35,391 nucleotides of DNA, taken from assembly GCA_965363675.1 (NCBI GenBank), contig CBDTTW010000009.1, forward strand, positions 1 through 35,391, read 5' to 3'. Below are positions 1-9,436 of this stretch, piece after piece (the first letter of the stretch is position 1; each line of letters starts with the position of its first letter). The DNA comes from CBDTTW01 sp965363675. GTDB lineage: Bacteria; Bacteroidota; Rhodothermia; Rhodothermales; DASSAV01. A program made the translations under genes and the position numbers. Under the pieces are notes generated by a model. It searched no databases. It saw only the letters and a list, made by a program, of their open reading frames with translations, and was not told where the DNA came from.

Positions 1-359
1 GGATCGCAGAGATCATGCGGCTCGGGGCGGCTCTGGGGGCCGACCCGGCGACGTTCACAGGGCTGGCCGGGCTGGGCGACCTCGTGGTGACGTGCATGAG
101 CAAGCACAGCCGCAACCGGTATTTCGGCGAACGCATCGGGCAAGGCAAAACCGTGGACGAGGTGCGCGCGGAGATGAACATGGTGGCCGAGGGCGTCCGC
201 TCGACGGAGGCGGTGCACCGGCTGGCGCGTACGCTGGGCGTGGAGATGCCGATTACGGAAGCCGTTTACGGCATTCTGTTCGAGGGGAAGGCGCCGGGCG
301 CGGCCGTGGCCGAGCTGATGGGGCGCTCGGCCAAGCGCGAGGACGCGCCGCAGTCGTAG
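1..359 (+). CDS. gpsA: Glycerol-3-phosphate dehydrogenase [NAD(P)+], C-terminal part (5' end outside window)
   Basis: This is the 3' end of a gene entering from the left; the reading frame is open from base 3, so the ATG at 15 is internal. The visible C-terminal domain carries the family signature: a GLAGLGDLVVTC stretch followed by S-x-x-SRNR-x-FG and a G-x-G turn, then an AEG-V-ST-E segment. These belong to the helical substrate-binding domain of GpsA. The enzyme reduces dihydroxyacetone phosphate to sn-glycerol 3-phosphate in the cytoplasm, the entry point for phospholipid synthesis. The NAD-binding Rossmann domain lies outside the window. The end at ~ARREDAPQS is normal for the family. 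The next gene starts about 100 bases downstream on the same strand. Confidence 0.93.
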   Translation, partial: IAEIMRLGAALGADPATFTGLAGLGDLVVTCMSKHSRNRYFGERIGQGKTVDEVRAEMNMVAEGVRSTEAVHRLARTLGVEMPITEAVYGILFEGKAPGAAVAELMGRSAKREDAPQS

Positions 360-448
360 CAGGTTTTCCCCGGGCGAGCGGCAACCTCGGCCTGCGCCGC
401 CGCGTTGACAGACTGCGCCGAAGCGGCAATCGGCGCCTCTGCTCATCT

Positions 449-454
449 GGAGGG
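449..454 (+). promoter_or_regulatory. Ribosome binding site that decides the start of the AlbA-type gene
   Basis: GGAGGG lies 7 bases before the ATG at 462 but only 1 base before the ATG at 456. This favours 462 (protein beginning MNLQEL) over 456 or the TTG at 405. Confidence 0.6.
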
Positions 455-461
455 TATGGCT

Positions 462-1127
462 ATGAACTTACAGGAGTTGACGCGGCTCGTTTCACTGGGC
501 GAGGGAGCGTCCCTGGAGTTCAAGCGGAAAGTCCCCCGGCCGGAACGCATCGTCAAAGAGATCGTGGCCTTCGCCAACACGCATGGCGGGCGGGTGCTGC
601 TGGGCGTAGACGACGATGGGACCATCGTAGGGGTGCGCGACGCCGAGGAAGAGGAGTTCAGCCTGTACCAGGCGCTTGAGGCGCATTGCGAGCCTCCGGT
701 AAACGTGACGGTGGAGCGCATCTCGGTGCAGCCGCGCCGCGAGGTGATCCTGGTGACGGTGCCGGCGAGCGCCGCCAAGCCGCATTTCGTGCGCAACGAG
801 CCTGACGCTCCGGGCCGCAAGGCAGCCTACGTGCGCGTGAAGGATATGAGCGTGGAGGCCAGCCGCGAGGCGGTGCGGCTGATGCGCTCGGAGAAGCAGC
901 CTGCCGATGTGCGCTTCGAGCTGGGCGACAAGGAACTGCTGCTGCTGCGCTATCTGGATAGCTACGGGCGGATCACGGTGGACCAGTTCGCCACCCTGGC
1001 GGACATTCCACGCAGCAGAGCCTCGCAGACGATGGTGCTGCTGGCCAAGGCGAGCGTGCTGCAACTGCACACCGAAGGCAAAGGCGATTACTTTACGCTC
1101 GCGTACGACATGGGCCCCTCGGCCTGA
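462..1127 (+). CDS. Schlafen/AlbA-type putative DNA-binding regulator
   Basis: A 221-residue protein with an N-terminal AlbA_2 (Schlafen AlbA) domain over about residues 1-120. It shows the usual features: E-x-x-x-LEFK-x-K near residue 20, then IVKEIVAFANT-GG-LLLGV-D-G-I-GV. A segment of about 90 residues follows (LLLLRYLDSYGRITVDQFATLADIPRSRASQTMVLLAKASVLQLH) that looks like a winged helix-turn-helix. Proteins of this group are usually annotated as transcriptional regulators or ATP-binding proteins; the ligand and target are unknown here. The start at 462 is chosen from the GGAGGG upstream. A TTGACA hexamer at 405-410 could be a -35 element, but no good -10 follows at the right distance. The gene sits between gpsA and the topoisomerase pair on the same strand. 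Confidence 0.8.
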   Translation: MNLQELTRLVSLGEGASLEFKRKVPRPERIVKEIVAFANTHGGRVLLGVDDDGTIVGVRDAEEEEFSLYQALEAHCEPPVNVTVERISVQPRREVILVTVPASAAKPHFVRNEPDAPGRKAAYVRVKDMSVEASREAVRLMRSEKQPADVRFELGDKELLLLRYLDSYGRITVDQFATLADIPRSRASQTMVLLAKASVLQLHTEGKGDYFTLAYDMGPSA

Positions 1128-1307
1128 AGCGCGCCTTCGTGAATACCGGTGGAGGACCGCCGCGGAACGCGCGGCGCCGTTCGGAGGCAGCCTTTCGGTG
1201 GCGTATCCTGTAGCCGACGGCGCCGGAGCCTGCGACAGAAGGGTGTCACCGGCGGCGAGTTATCATATGTTCATGGTATAAGTCCAGCAGTTAATCCTCC
1301 TGACGGC

Positions 1308-3638
1308 ATGTCTTTTATCGAAAGCATCCCTCTGCACGAGACGGCGCGTACGCGGTATCTGAACTATGCGCTCTCGGTGATCACCAGCCGCGCCCTGCCG
1401 GACGTGCGTGATGGGCTCAAACCGGTGCAGCGGCGCATTCTCTACGCGATGCACACCAACCTGCATTTGTACCCGGAAGGACGCTTCCGCAAGAGCGCCA
1501 CCGTGGTAGGCGAGGTGATGGGCAAGTACCACCCGCACGGCGACTCGGCCATCTATGAGGCCATGGTGCGCATGGCGCAGAGCTTTTCGCTGCGCGCGCC
1601 GCTCGTGGACGGGCACGGCAACTTCGGCTCGCTCGACGGGGATGCGCCGGCGGCCATGCGCTACACCGAGGTGAAGCTGCGGCCGCTTGCCATGCAACTG
1701 CTCGACGAGATCAAGAAGCGCACCGTAGACTTCCGGCCGACGTTCGACGGGACGCTTTTCGAGCCTGTCGTGCTGCCGGCGCGGGCGCCGAACCTGCTCG
1801 TCAACGGCGCGACAGGCATCGCGGTGGGCATGGCGACGAACATTCCTCCGCACAACCTGGGCGAGGTAGTCGATGCCGCGCTGCACCTGATCGGGCGGCC
1901 CGAGGAGTCGGTGCGCACGCTCGTGCAGCAGTTCATCAAAGGGCCGGACTTTCCGACGGGAGGGCAGATCCTCAACTCCGAGGAGGAACTAATCGCCCTC
2001 TACGAGAACGGCGAGGGGCCGGTAGACGTGCGCGGCGAGTACACCACCGAGGGCAAAAACCTGATCGTCATCACGTCGATCCCGTATGGCATCGACAAGA
2101 GCGACCTGATCGAGAAAATCGCGGAGCACATCGCGGCCGAGAAGGTGCCGCAGCTCGTGGACATTCGGGACGAATCCACGGAGGACGTGCGGATCGTGCT
2201 GGAGCTGCGGCGGGGCGGCGGCGTCGAGGCGGCAATGGCGTATTTGTACAAGCATACGCCGCTGCAAAACCGGTTCAACGTCAACCTGACGTGCCTGGCT
2301 CCGACGGACAACCCGGAGGTGTGCGCGCCGCGCCAGATGAACCTCGCGGAGGCGCTCCGGCATTTTCTGGCGTTTCGCTTCGATGTGGTGACGCGGCGGT
2401 TGCAGTTCGATCTGGAGCAGCTAGAGAAGCGCATCCATCTTCTGCGCGGCTTTGAGATCATTTTCAATGCGCTCGACGAGGCCATTCGGCTGATCCGTGC
2501 GGCGCGCGACAAGGCGGACGCCGCGCAGCGGCTGATGCACCGCTTCGGACTGGACGAGGAGCAGACGGACGCCGTGCTGGAGACGAAGCTGTTCAAGCTG
2601 GCGCAGCTTGAGATCGACGCGATCCGGAAGGAGCTGGCGGACAAGGAGCGCCAAGCCGAGCGCCTGCGCGCGCTGCTGGCAAGCACGCCGGCGCGCTGGA
2701 ACCTGATCCGGGACGAGCTGAAGGAGGTGCGCAAGCAGTTTGCGGATGCGCGCCGCACGAGAGTCGGGGGGGCGGCCGAGACGCTTCAGTACAGCGCCGA
2801 GGATTACATCGTCGAGGAGGATGTCTACGTCATCGTGACGCGCGACGGGTGGGTGAAGCGGCAGCGCTCGTTCAGCGACGTGCAGAGCATCCGGGTGCGC
2901 GAGGGCGACGAAGTGGGGTGGGTGCTCGGCGGTTCGACGCGCGCGAGCGTATGCTTCCTGACGAGCAACGGCAAAGCCTACACGGTGCGCGCCGAGCAGC
3001 TTCCGAGCACGACCGGCTACGGCGACCCAATCCAGAAGCTGTTCGACTTTGCAGACCGCGAGCGCCTGGTGGGCGTCCTCCCGACGGATCCGCGCGTGCT
3101 GCCGCCGGCGGCTCCGGCGCCGGCAGGCTCGCCGGAGCTTTTCGGCGGCGACGGCGCGGAGCCGGTCAGCGGGCCGTACATCGTGGCCGTGAGCGCGGGC
3201 GGGCTGGCGGTGCGGACGCTGCTGGACGGCTTCCGCGAACCCTCGACGCGGTCGGGGCGGACGTACATGAAGCTCGACAAGCAAGATGCCGTCGTCGGGG
3301 CGGCGCTGGCTTCGGGCGAGGAGAACCTATGCCTGGCCTCGCACCTGGGGCATGTGCTCATCTTCAGCGCCGCGCAGATCCCCGTCGTCAAGGGCGCGGC
3401 GAAAGGCGTGATCGGGATGAAGCTGGCTGCGGAGGACCGGGTGCTCGGGTTTACGCTTTCGGACGCGGCGCGCGAGGGCCTGGAGATCGAGACGAGCCGG
3501 GGACGGCGTGAGATCGTCCGGACGACCAAGTTCGAGGTGGCCGCGCGGGGCAACAAAGGCCGCCAGATCATCAAGCGCGGGCATGTGGCGCGCGTAGTGA
3601 CGGAGCCGGTGGTGCTGCGCCTCGACGCCAAACGCTGA
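1308..3638 (+). CDS. parC: Type IIA DNA topoisomerase subunit A, probably topoisomerase IV ParC
   Basis: A 776-residue protein starting MSFIESIPLHE at 1308; the frame is open upstream to 1149, but family homology begins after this Met. It has the breakage-reunion domain with ALPDVRDGLKPVQRRILYAM, the HPHGDSAIYEAMVRMAQ segment (S80 and E84, the quinolone-determining positions, in the susceptible-type state) and the catalytic tyrosine in AAMRYTEV (Tyr119). A long coiled-coil/tower region follows, then a C-terminal beta-pinwheel. The canonical GyrA box (QRRGGKG) is absent from the first blade, where the sequence reads SDVQSIRVREGDEVGWVL; this points to ParC rather than GyrA. The pair acts with the downstream B subunit to decatenate and relax DNA. 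The upstream 180 bases hold no gene. A gyrA assignment is less likely but not excluded. Confidence 0.9.
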   Translation: MSFIESIPLHETARTRYLNYALSVITSRALPDVRDGLKPVQRRILYAMHTNLHLYPEGRFRKSATVVGEVMGKYHPHGDSAIYEAMVRMAQSFSLRAPLVDGHGNFGSLDGDAPAAMRYTEVKLRPLAMQLLDEIKKRTVDFRPTFDGTLFEPVVLPARAPNLLVNGATGIAVGMATNIPPHNLGEVVDAALHLIGRPEESVRTLVQQFIKGPDFPTGGQILNSEEELIALYENGEGPVDVRGEYTTEGKNLIVITSIPYGIDKSDLIEKIAEHIAAEKVPQLVDIRDESTEDVRIVLELRRGGGVEAAMAYLYKHTPLQNRFNVNLTCLAPTDNPEVCAPRQMNLAEALRHFLAFRFDVVTRRLQFDLEQLEKRIHLLRGFEIIFNALDEAIRLIRAARDKADAAQRLMHRFGLDEEQTDAVLETKLFKLAQLEIDAIRKELADKERQAERLRALLASTPARWNLIRDELKEVRKQFADARRTRVGGAAETLQYSAEDYIVEEDVYVIVTRDGWVKRQRSFSDVQSIRVREGDEVGWVLGGSTRASVCFLTSNGKAYTVRAEQLPSTTGYGDPIQKLFDFADRERLVGVLPTDPRVLPPAAPAPAGSPELFGGDGAEPVSGPYIVAVSAGGLAVRTLLDGFREPSTRSGRTYMKLDKQDAVVGAALASGEENLCLASHLGHVLIFSAAQIPVVKGAAKGVIGMKLAAEDRVLGFTLSDAAREGLEIETSRGRREIVRTTKFEVAARGNKGRQIIKRGHVARVVTEPVVLRLDAKR

Positions 3639-3690
3639 AGCCGCGCAAGGCCTCCACGAAACAACGCTTATCTATATCTGAATAGACGAA

Positions 3691-5628
<1,938 letters not shown>

Positions 5629-5630
5629 CT

Positions 5631-6437
5631 ATGCGCATCGGTTTCCTGCAATACAGCCCGGCCTATCTTGACGTAGCCGCCAACTTGGAATCTATCATTC
5701 CGTTATTGCAAGAAAAAAAATATGATTTGATGGTGTTGCCGGAATTGTTCGCAAGCGGGTATCACTTCAGGTCGAGAGAAGACGTAGCGGCTGTCGTCGA
5801 GGAGGCGGGGGAGGGGCCCATCACCGGAGCGCTCCGGGAGTGGGCGAAAAGTACGGGGGCGACGTTCGTGGGCGGCTTTGCCGAGCGCGCCGGCGGCGCC
5901 TTCTACAACAGCGCCTTCCTGGCCGCGCCCGACGGCTCGACAGGTCTGTATCGCAAGACGCATCTGTTCTACCGAGAGAAGGAGTACTTCACGCCCGGCG
6001 ACCTGGGGTTTCCGGTGTTCGAGTGTCGCACGCGCGCGGGCGCGCCGTACCGGCTCGGAATGATGGTGTGCTTCGACTGGTACTTTCCGGAGGCGGCGCG
6101 CACCTTGGCCCTGGGCGGCGCCGACCTCATCGCGCATCCGTCGAACCTGGTGCGTAAAGACTGCCCCCGCTCGATGCCGATCCGCGCCCTCGAAAACCAC
6201 GTCTACACGATCACGGCCAACCGAACGGGCAGCGAGCAGGCGCACGGCGAAACGCTCACGTTCATCGGGCAGAGCCTCATCTGCGATCCGGCGGGCGCGG
6301 TGCTCGCGGCGGCCGGCCCGGACGAGACGGCCGTGCTCGTCGTGGACGACGACCCGGCGCTGGCCGCCGACCGCCGCATCACGGCGCACAACGACCTTTT
6401 CGAAGACCGCCGCCCGGAGGCGTACCGGCTAGGCTAA
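5631..6437 (+). CDS. Nitrilase/carbon-nitrogen hydrolase family amidase
   Basis: A 268-residue protein starting 2 bases after the parE stop. The frame is open far upstream, but that part overlaps parE and is not related to the family. The Glu-Lys-Cys triad of the nitrilase superfamily is visible: Glu38 in VLPELF, Lys109 in LYRKTHLFY, and Cys147 in GMMVCFDWYFPE. The alpha-beta-beta-alpha fold length (about 260-280 residues) matches. These enzymes hydrolyse amide or nitrile C-N bonds in the cytoplasm. The substrate cannot be read from the sequence; omega-amidase and N-carbamoylputrescine amidase are among the relatives. Close spacing suggests read-through transcription from parCE. The gene ends 4 bases from the convergent purC stop, leaving no room for a separate terminator. 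Confidence 0.88.
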   Translation: MRIGFLQYSPAYLDVAANLESIIPLLQEKKYDLMVLPELFASGYHFRSREDVAAVVEEAGEGPITGALREWAKSTGATFVGGFAERAGGAFYNSAFLAAPDGSTGLYRKTHLFYREKEYFTPGDLGFPVFECRTRAGAPYRLGMMVCFDWYFPEAARTLALGGADLIAHPSNLVRKDCPRSMPIRALENHVYTITANRTGSEQAHGETLTFIGQSLICDPAGAVLAAAGPDETAVLVVDDDPALAADRRITAHNDLFEDRRPEAYRLG

Positions 6438-6441
6438 GGCC

Positions 6442-7407
6442 CTACTCGGCGTAGGGTTTCAGGGCCTGCTCGATGCGCCGCAGCGGCTCCGGCTGGGCGG
6501 CCGGCTCGAACGGGCGGCCGGTGACGGTTTCATATAGCTCGATGTAGCGCCGCGAGACTTCCATGCGGAAATCATCCGGCAGGTCGGGCATCGTCTGGCC
6601 TTCTTTGCCCTGGAAGCCGCGCTCCATGAGCCACTCGCGCAGGAACTCCTTGGAAAGCTGTCGCTGGGGCTGGTCGGCGCTGAGAAGTTCGTCGTAGGTG
6701 TCGGCGTAGAAGTAACGCGACGAGTCGGGCGTGTGCACCTCGTCGATGAGGAGAAAATCGCCCTCAGGGGTGCGGCCGAACTCGTATTTGGTGTCTACGA
6801 GAATAAGGCCCCGCTCGTCGGCCAACTCGGAGCCGCGCGCGAAGAGCTTGAGGGCGCGCTGGGCCAGTTCATCGAAGACGGCGGCGCTGAGGATGCCGCG
6901 CCGGATGATTTCGGCGCGCGAGATGTCCTCGTCGTGCCCCTCCGCGGCCTTCGTGGAGGGCGTCACGAGCGGACGCGGGAAACGGCTATTCTGGCGCAGG
7001 CCCTCCGGCATCGGCTCGCCGCAAATCTCGCGCTTGCCGTCGCGGTACTCGCGCCAGGCATGGCCGGCGACGTAGCCGCGCACGACGAACTCGATGGGCA
7101 CGGTGGCGCACGGGCGCGCTACGGTCACGTTGGGGTCGGGCACGCTGAGCACATGGTTGGGCGCGATGTCGGCGGTGCGCTCGAAGAAGTAGGCCGCCAC
7201 CTGGTTGAGCACCTGCCCCTTGAACGGAATTGCCTGGCGGAGCACATGGTCAAAGGCGGAGATGCGATCCGTCGTGACGAGGATGAGGCGCTCGGGTTGG
7301 CGATAGGTGTCGCGCACCTTGCCCTGGTAGCGATTGCCGAGACCGGCAAAATGCGTTTCCGTTATGGCATGCGCAAGACCCCGCGCGAGAACGGCATCGT
7401 CGATCAT
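6442..7407 (-). CDS. purC: Phosphoribosylaminoimidazole-succinocarboxamide (SAICAR) synthase
   Basis: A 321-residue protein of the SAICAR synthetase family. It catalyses the ATP-dependent joining of CAIR and aspartate in de novo purine synthesis. Visible signatures are GKVRDTY near residue 29, TTDRISAFDHVL, IPFKGQVLNQ, VPIEFVVRGYVAGHAWREY, the VDTKYEFGRTPEG segment and LIDEVHTPDSSRYF. The length is that of the longer (yeast-like/Bacteroidota) form rather than the ~240-residue enterobacterial form. The start ATG lies 31 bases downstream of the LacI-family gene's stop on the same strand, so it is probably the third gene of a thiD-like/lacI/purC transcript. No other pur genes are in the window. 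Confidence 0.95.
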   Translation of the reverse strand: MIDDAVLARGLAHAITETHFAGLGNRYQGKVRDTYRQPERLILVTTDRISAFDHVLRQAIPFKGQVLNQVAAYFFERTADIAPNHVLSVPDPNVTVARPCATVPIEFVVRGYVAGHAWREYRDGKREICGEPMPEGLRQNSRFPRPLVTPSTKAAEGHDEDISRAEIIRRGILSAAVFDELAQRALKLFARGSELADERGLILVDTKYEFGRTPEGDFLLIDEVHTPDSSRYFYADTYDELLSADQPQRQLSKEFLREWLMERGFQGKEGQTMPDLPDDFRMEVSRRYIELYETVTGRPFEPAAQPEPLRRIEQALKPYAE

Positions 7408-7438
7408 GGAAGGAGGCGTTTAAGACCGTGGGCGCGGC

Positions 7439-8476
7439 TCAGGGCCGGCTCGGGCGCTGGAAGCGGCTGGACTCGCGCACGTTCAGGCGCGGGGTAATGA
7501 GGATGGAGGCTTTCGGGTCGGTATTGGTGCCCATCATCCGCGCGATCAGCCGCTCGGTGGCCTCGAAGCCCACGTCGTGCATGTTCTGATCGACGCTCGA
7601 AAGGCCGATGAACTGGCTCGTCTTGATGTCGTCGTAGCCGACGAGCGCCACGTCTTCGGGCACGCGCAGGCCGCGGTCGCGGACGGCCTTCCAGGCGCCG
7701 ATGGCCTGCACATCGGAGCTGGCGAAGACGGCCGTAGGGGCCGGGTCGGCGTCGAGAAGCTGCACCATGGCTTCGTATCCGGCTTCCTCGCTGAAACCGG
7801 CGTGTTTGGCCGTTTCGCCGCTGGTGAGGTAATGCGGGTTGAAACCGATGCCGGCGTCTTCGAGGGCCTTCATGTAGCCCTGGATGCGCTGATCCTGGAG
7901 GACGCTGGCGGCGCGCGTGGTGATCATGCCGATGCTGCGGTGGCCCTGCTCGATCAGGTGCTGCACGGCGTGGTACGCCCCGACCTTGTTATCCCAGTAG
8001 AACGAGTCGAAATCGGTCCAGTTGTAACCAATGAGCACCACGGGCGCACGGAGCGCCTTGAGTTCGGCCGCAATGGTGTCGTCCTCGGGCAGCCCGGCGA
8101 GCAGCAGGCCATCGACGGCGCCGCGCTTGAGGAAGCTCAGCAGGGTGCGCTGCACGCTCGTCCAGCCGAGGTCGCAGAGCAGCAGGTCCACGTGATAATC
8201 GCGGAGGCAAAGGCGGACGCCTTTGAGCAGTTCGTTGTGGAAAGGCGTGGTGAACGTTGGGGTGGCAATGGCAAGCGAGCTGGTCTGCTTCTGCGCCAGC
8301 GACTTGGCCGTACGGTCGGGGCGAAACTGAAGCTCGTCTATCGCTTTGAGCACGCGTGCGCGCGTCTGCTCGGAAACGTCGCTGGAGTCGTTGAGCACGC
8401 GCGAAACGGTCGATATGGCGACCCCGGCTTTCTCGGCGACATCGTAGATGGTGGTCTTAGTTTTATCCTGTAGCAT
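7439..8476 (-). CDS. LacI-family transcriptional regulator
   Basis: A 345-residue regulator. The N-terminal LacI helix-turn-helix reads TIYDVAEKAGVAISTVSRVLND (about residues 9-30), followed by the hinge helix around residues 45-60 (RPDRTAKSLAQKQT). A periplasmic-binding-protein-like ligand domain follows, with VDGLLLAG, the GY-D-KTSQFIGLSSVDQN motif and a C-terminal TPRLNVRESS. Members repress or activate in response to a small ligand, usually a sugar; PurR is a purine-responsive member of the same family. It lies 13 bases after the ThiD-like gene and 31 bases before purC, so either a sugar or a nucleobase effector is possible. The divergently placed ABC ATPase of sugar-uptake type nearby makes a sugar ligand reasonable. 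No operator could be recognised with confidence. Confidence 0.92.
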   Translation of the reverse strand: MLQDKTKTTIYDVAEKAGVAISTVSRVLNDSSDVSEQTRARVLKAIDELQFRPDRTAKSLAQKQTSSLAIATPTFTTPFHNELLKGVRLCLRDYHVDLLLCDLGWTSVQRTLLSFLKRGAVDGLLLAGLPEDDTIAAELKALRAPVVLIGYNWTDFDSFYWDNKVGAYHAVQHLIEQGHRSIGMITTRAASVLQDQRIQGYMKALEDAGIGFNPHYLTSGETAKHAGFSEEAGYEAMVQLLDADPAPTAVFASSDVQAIGAWKAVRDRGLRVPEDVALVGYDDIKTSQFIGLSSVDQNMHDVGFEATERLIARMMGTNTDPKASILITPRLNVRESSRFQRPSRP

Positions 8477-8489
8477 CTATGTGCAGTAT

Positions 8490-9332
8490 TTAGCGTGCGG
8501 AAGGAGCGCCTGAGGCTGCATTCCAAAAGTAATCCGGCGAAGCCGTATCGGCGGTGAAAATAGCGCGCCGCGCCGCCTCGGACACGGATGTTTTTGCAGC
8601 CTGAATTGCATCCGTTGGCGCAATTCCGAGCGTGAGCCCGTGCAGGATGGCAAGGGTGAGCAGGCTGGAAGCGCCGTGCAATCCCGGCGCCGCGACATGG
8701 GGCGCCTCGAAAAGGGCGAACTCGGCGCCGTCGTAATAGAGGTCGGACATGTAGGGCGGCTCGGCGCCGTCGCCTTGGGAAGCGGCCCCGAGCCGCCCGA
8801 GGCGCAGCAGGACGGCGCGCGCCCCCCGTCGGTGCAGGCGCTGCGCGGCCACCTGGGCGTCGTCGAGGGACGTGATTTCCATGTGCGCCAGCAACTGGGC
8901 GTCGTAGGCGCGCACCGCCACGAGGGCGGCTTCGCCCCAATGGCTCATGAGGGCTTCGCGCGCCGCCGAACCGGCTACATCCTCGTTCGTCGGGCCGCTA
9001 AGGGTGGCGTTGAGCACGATAGGCCCTGTAAGATGCGCCTTGAACAGCCGAAACACCTCCTCGATGGTCGGCGCGCCGCCGAGGATGCCGAGGGCTGCGC
9101 CGGTCGGCTGGGTGGTGTGGAAGACGTGCTCGATCTGAGCGGCTACGGTATCCGAGGGGACCTCGATCTGATCGGTCACGATACGCGGCCCGGCGGAGAC
9201 GATGGCGGCGCAGACGGGCAGCGCGTGGTCGCCGAGGGCCCGGGCCGCGAGGATGTCGGCGGCGAGGCCCCGGTTGATGGCGGGGTACAAAGCGTTGACG
9301 ACGAGGGGGCGCAGCGGGGTGGCTTCCGGCAT
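8490..9332 (-). CDS. ThiD-like (hydroxymethylpyrimidine kinase family) protein with degenerate active site
   Basis: A 280-residue protein with the overall pattern of ThiD, a ribokinase-fold kinase of thiamine synthesis. It has an N-terminal glycine-rich loop position (NALYPAINRGLAADI), an ALG-H-LPV-AAIVSAG segment, a V-AQI-HVF segment, and a C-terminal LHGASSLLTLAILHGLTLG followed by A-x-x-A-K-x-SVSEA. Several family-defining residues are changed. The anion-hole/catalytic GTGC motif is replaced by GASS (residues 220-223, so the catalytic Cys is Ser). The DPV-M segment is NATL, and the usual KGGH is RLGR. The N-terminal substrate loop lacks the usual D-S/P-G-G-G pattern. It may be a pseudoenzyme or have changed substrate. 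The frame is intact with normal base use, so it does not look like a decaying gene. It is first in the transcript ahead of the LacI regulator. Confidence 0.7.
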   Translation of the reverse strand: MPEATPLRPLVVNALYPAINRGLAADILAARALGDHALPVCAAIVSAGPRIVTDQIEVPSDTVAAQIEHVFHTTQPTGAALGILGGAPTIEEVFRLFKAHLTGPIVLNATLSGPTNEDVAGSAAREALMSHWGEAALVAVRAYDAQLLAHMEITSLDDAQVAAQRLHRRGARAVLLRLGRLGAASQGDGAEPPYMSDLYYDGAEFALFEAPHVAAPGLHGASSLLTLAILHGLTLGIAPTDAIQAAKTSVSEAARRAIFTADTASPDYFWNAASGAPSAR

Positions 9333-9436
9333 TCGGGTGGGTTCTTGTGGAGCGGCGGCGCGGCCGGCGGATTTACGGGGGCGGCTGAGCGTTAACTTGG
9401 GCGCTTACGGCTCAAGGGCGAACGGGGCAGGACCAT

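Noticed and set aside
405..433. TTGACA at 405-410 as a promoter of the AlbA-type gene
   Set aside because: No -10-like hexamer follows at 16-18 bases (the sequence there is AATCGG), so it is only a single hexamer match.
1308..1600. Possible quinolone-resistance change in the ParC-type protein
   Set aside because: Positions S80 and E84 carry the usual susceptible-type residues, so nothing unusual is seen.
5808..5815. GGGGAGGG, matching the E. coli FtsK-orienting octamer GGGNAGGG and pointing towards the dif-like site
   Set aside because: One match in GC-rich DNA is expected by chance, and the motif used in this lineage is unknown. A whole-chromosome skewed-octamer search is needed.
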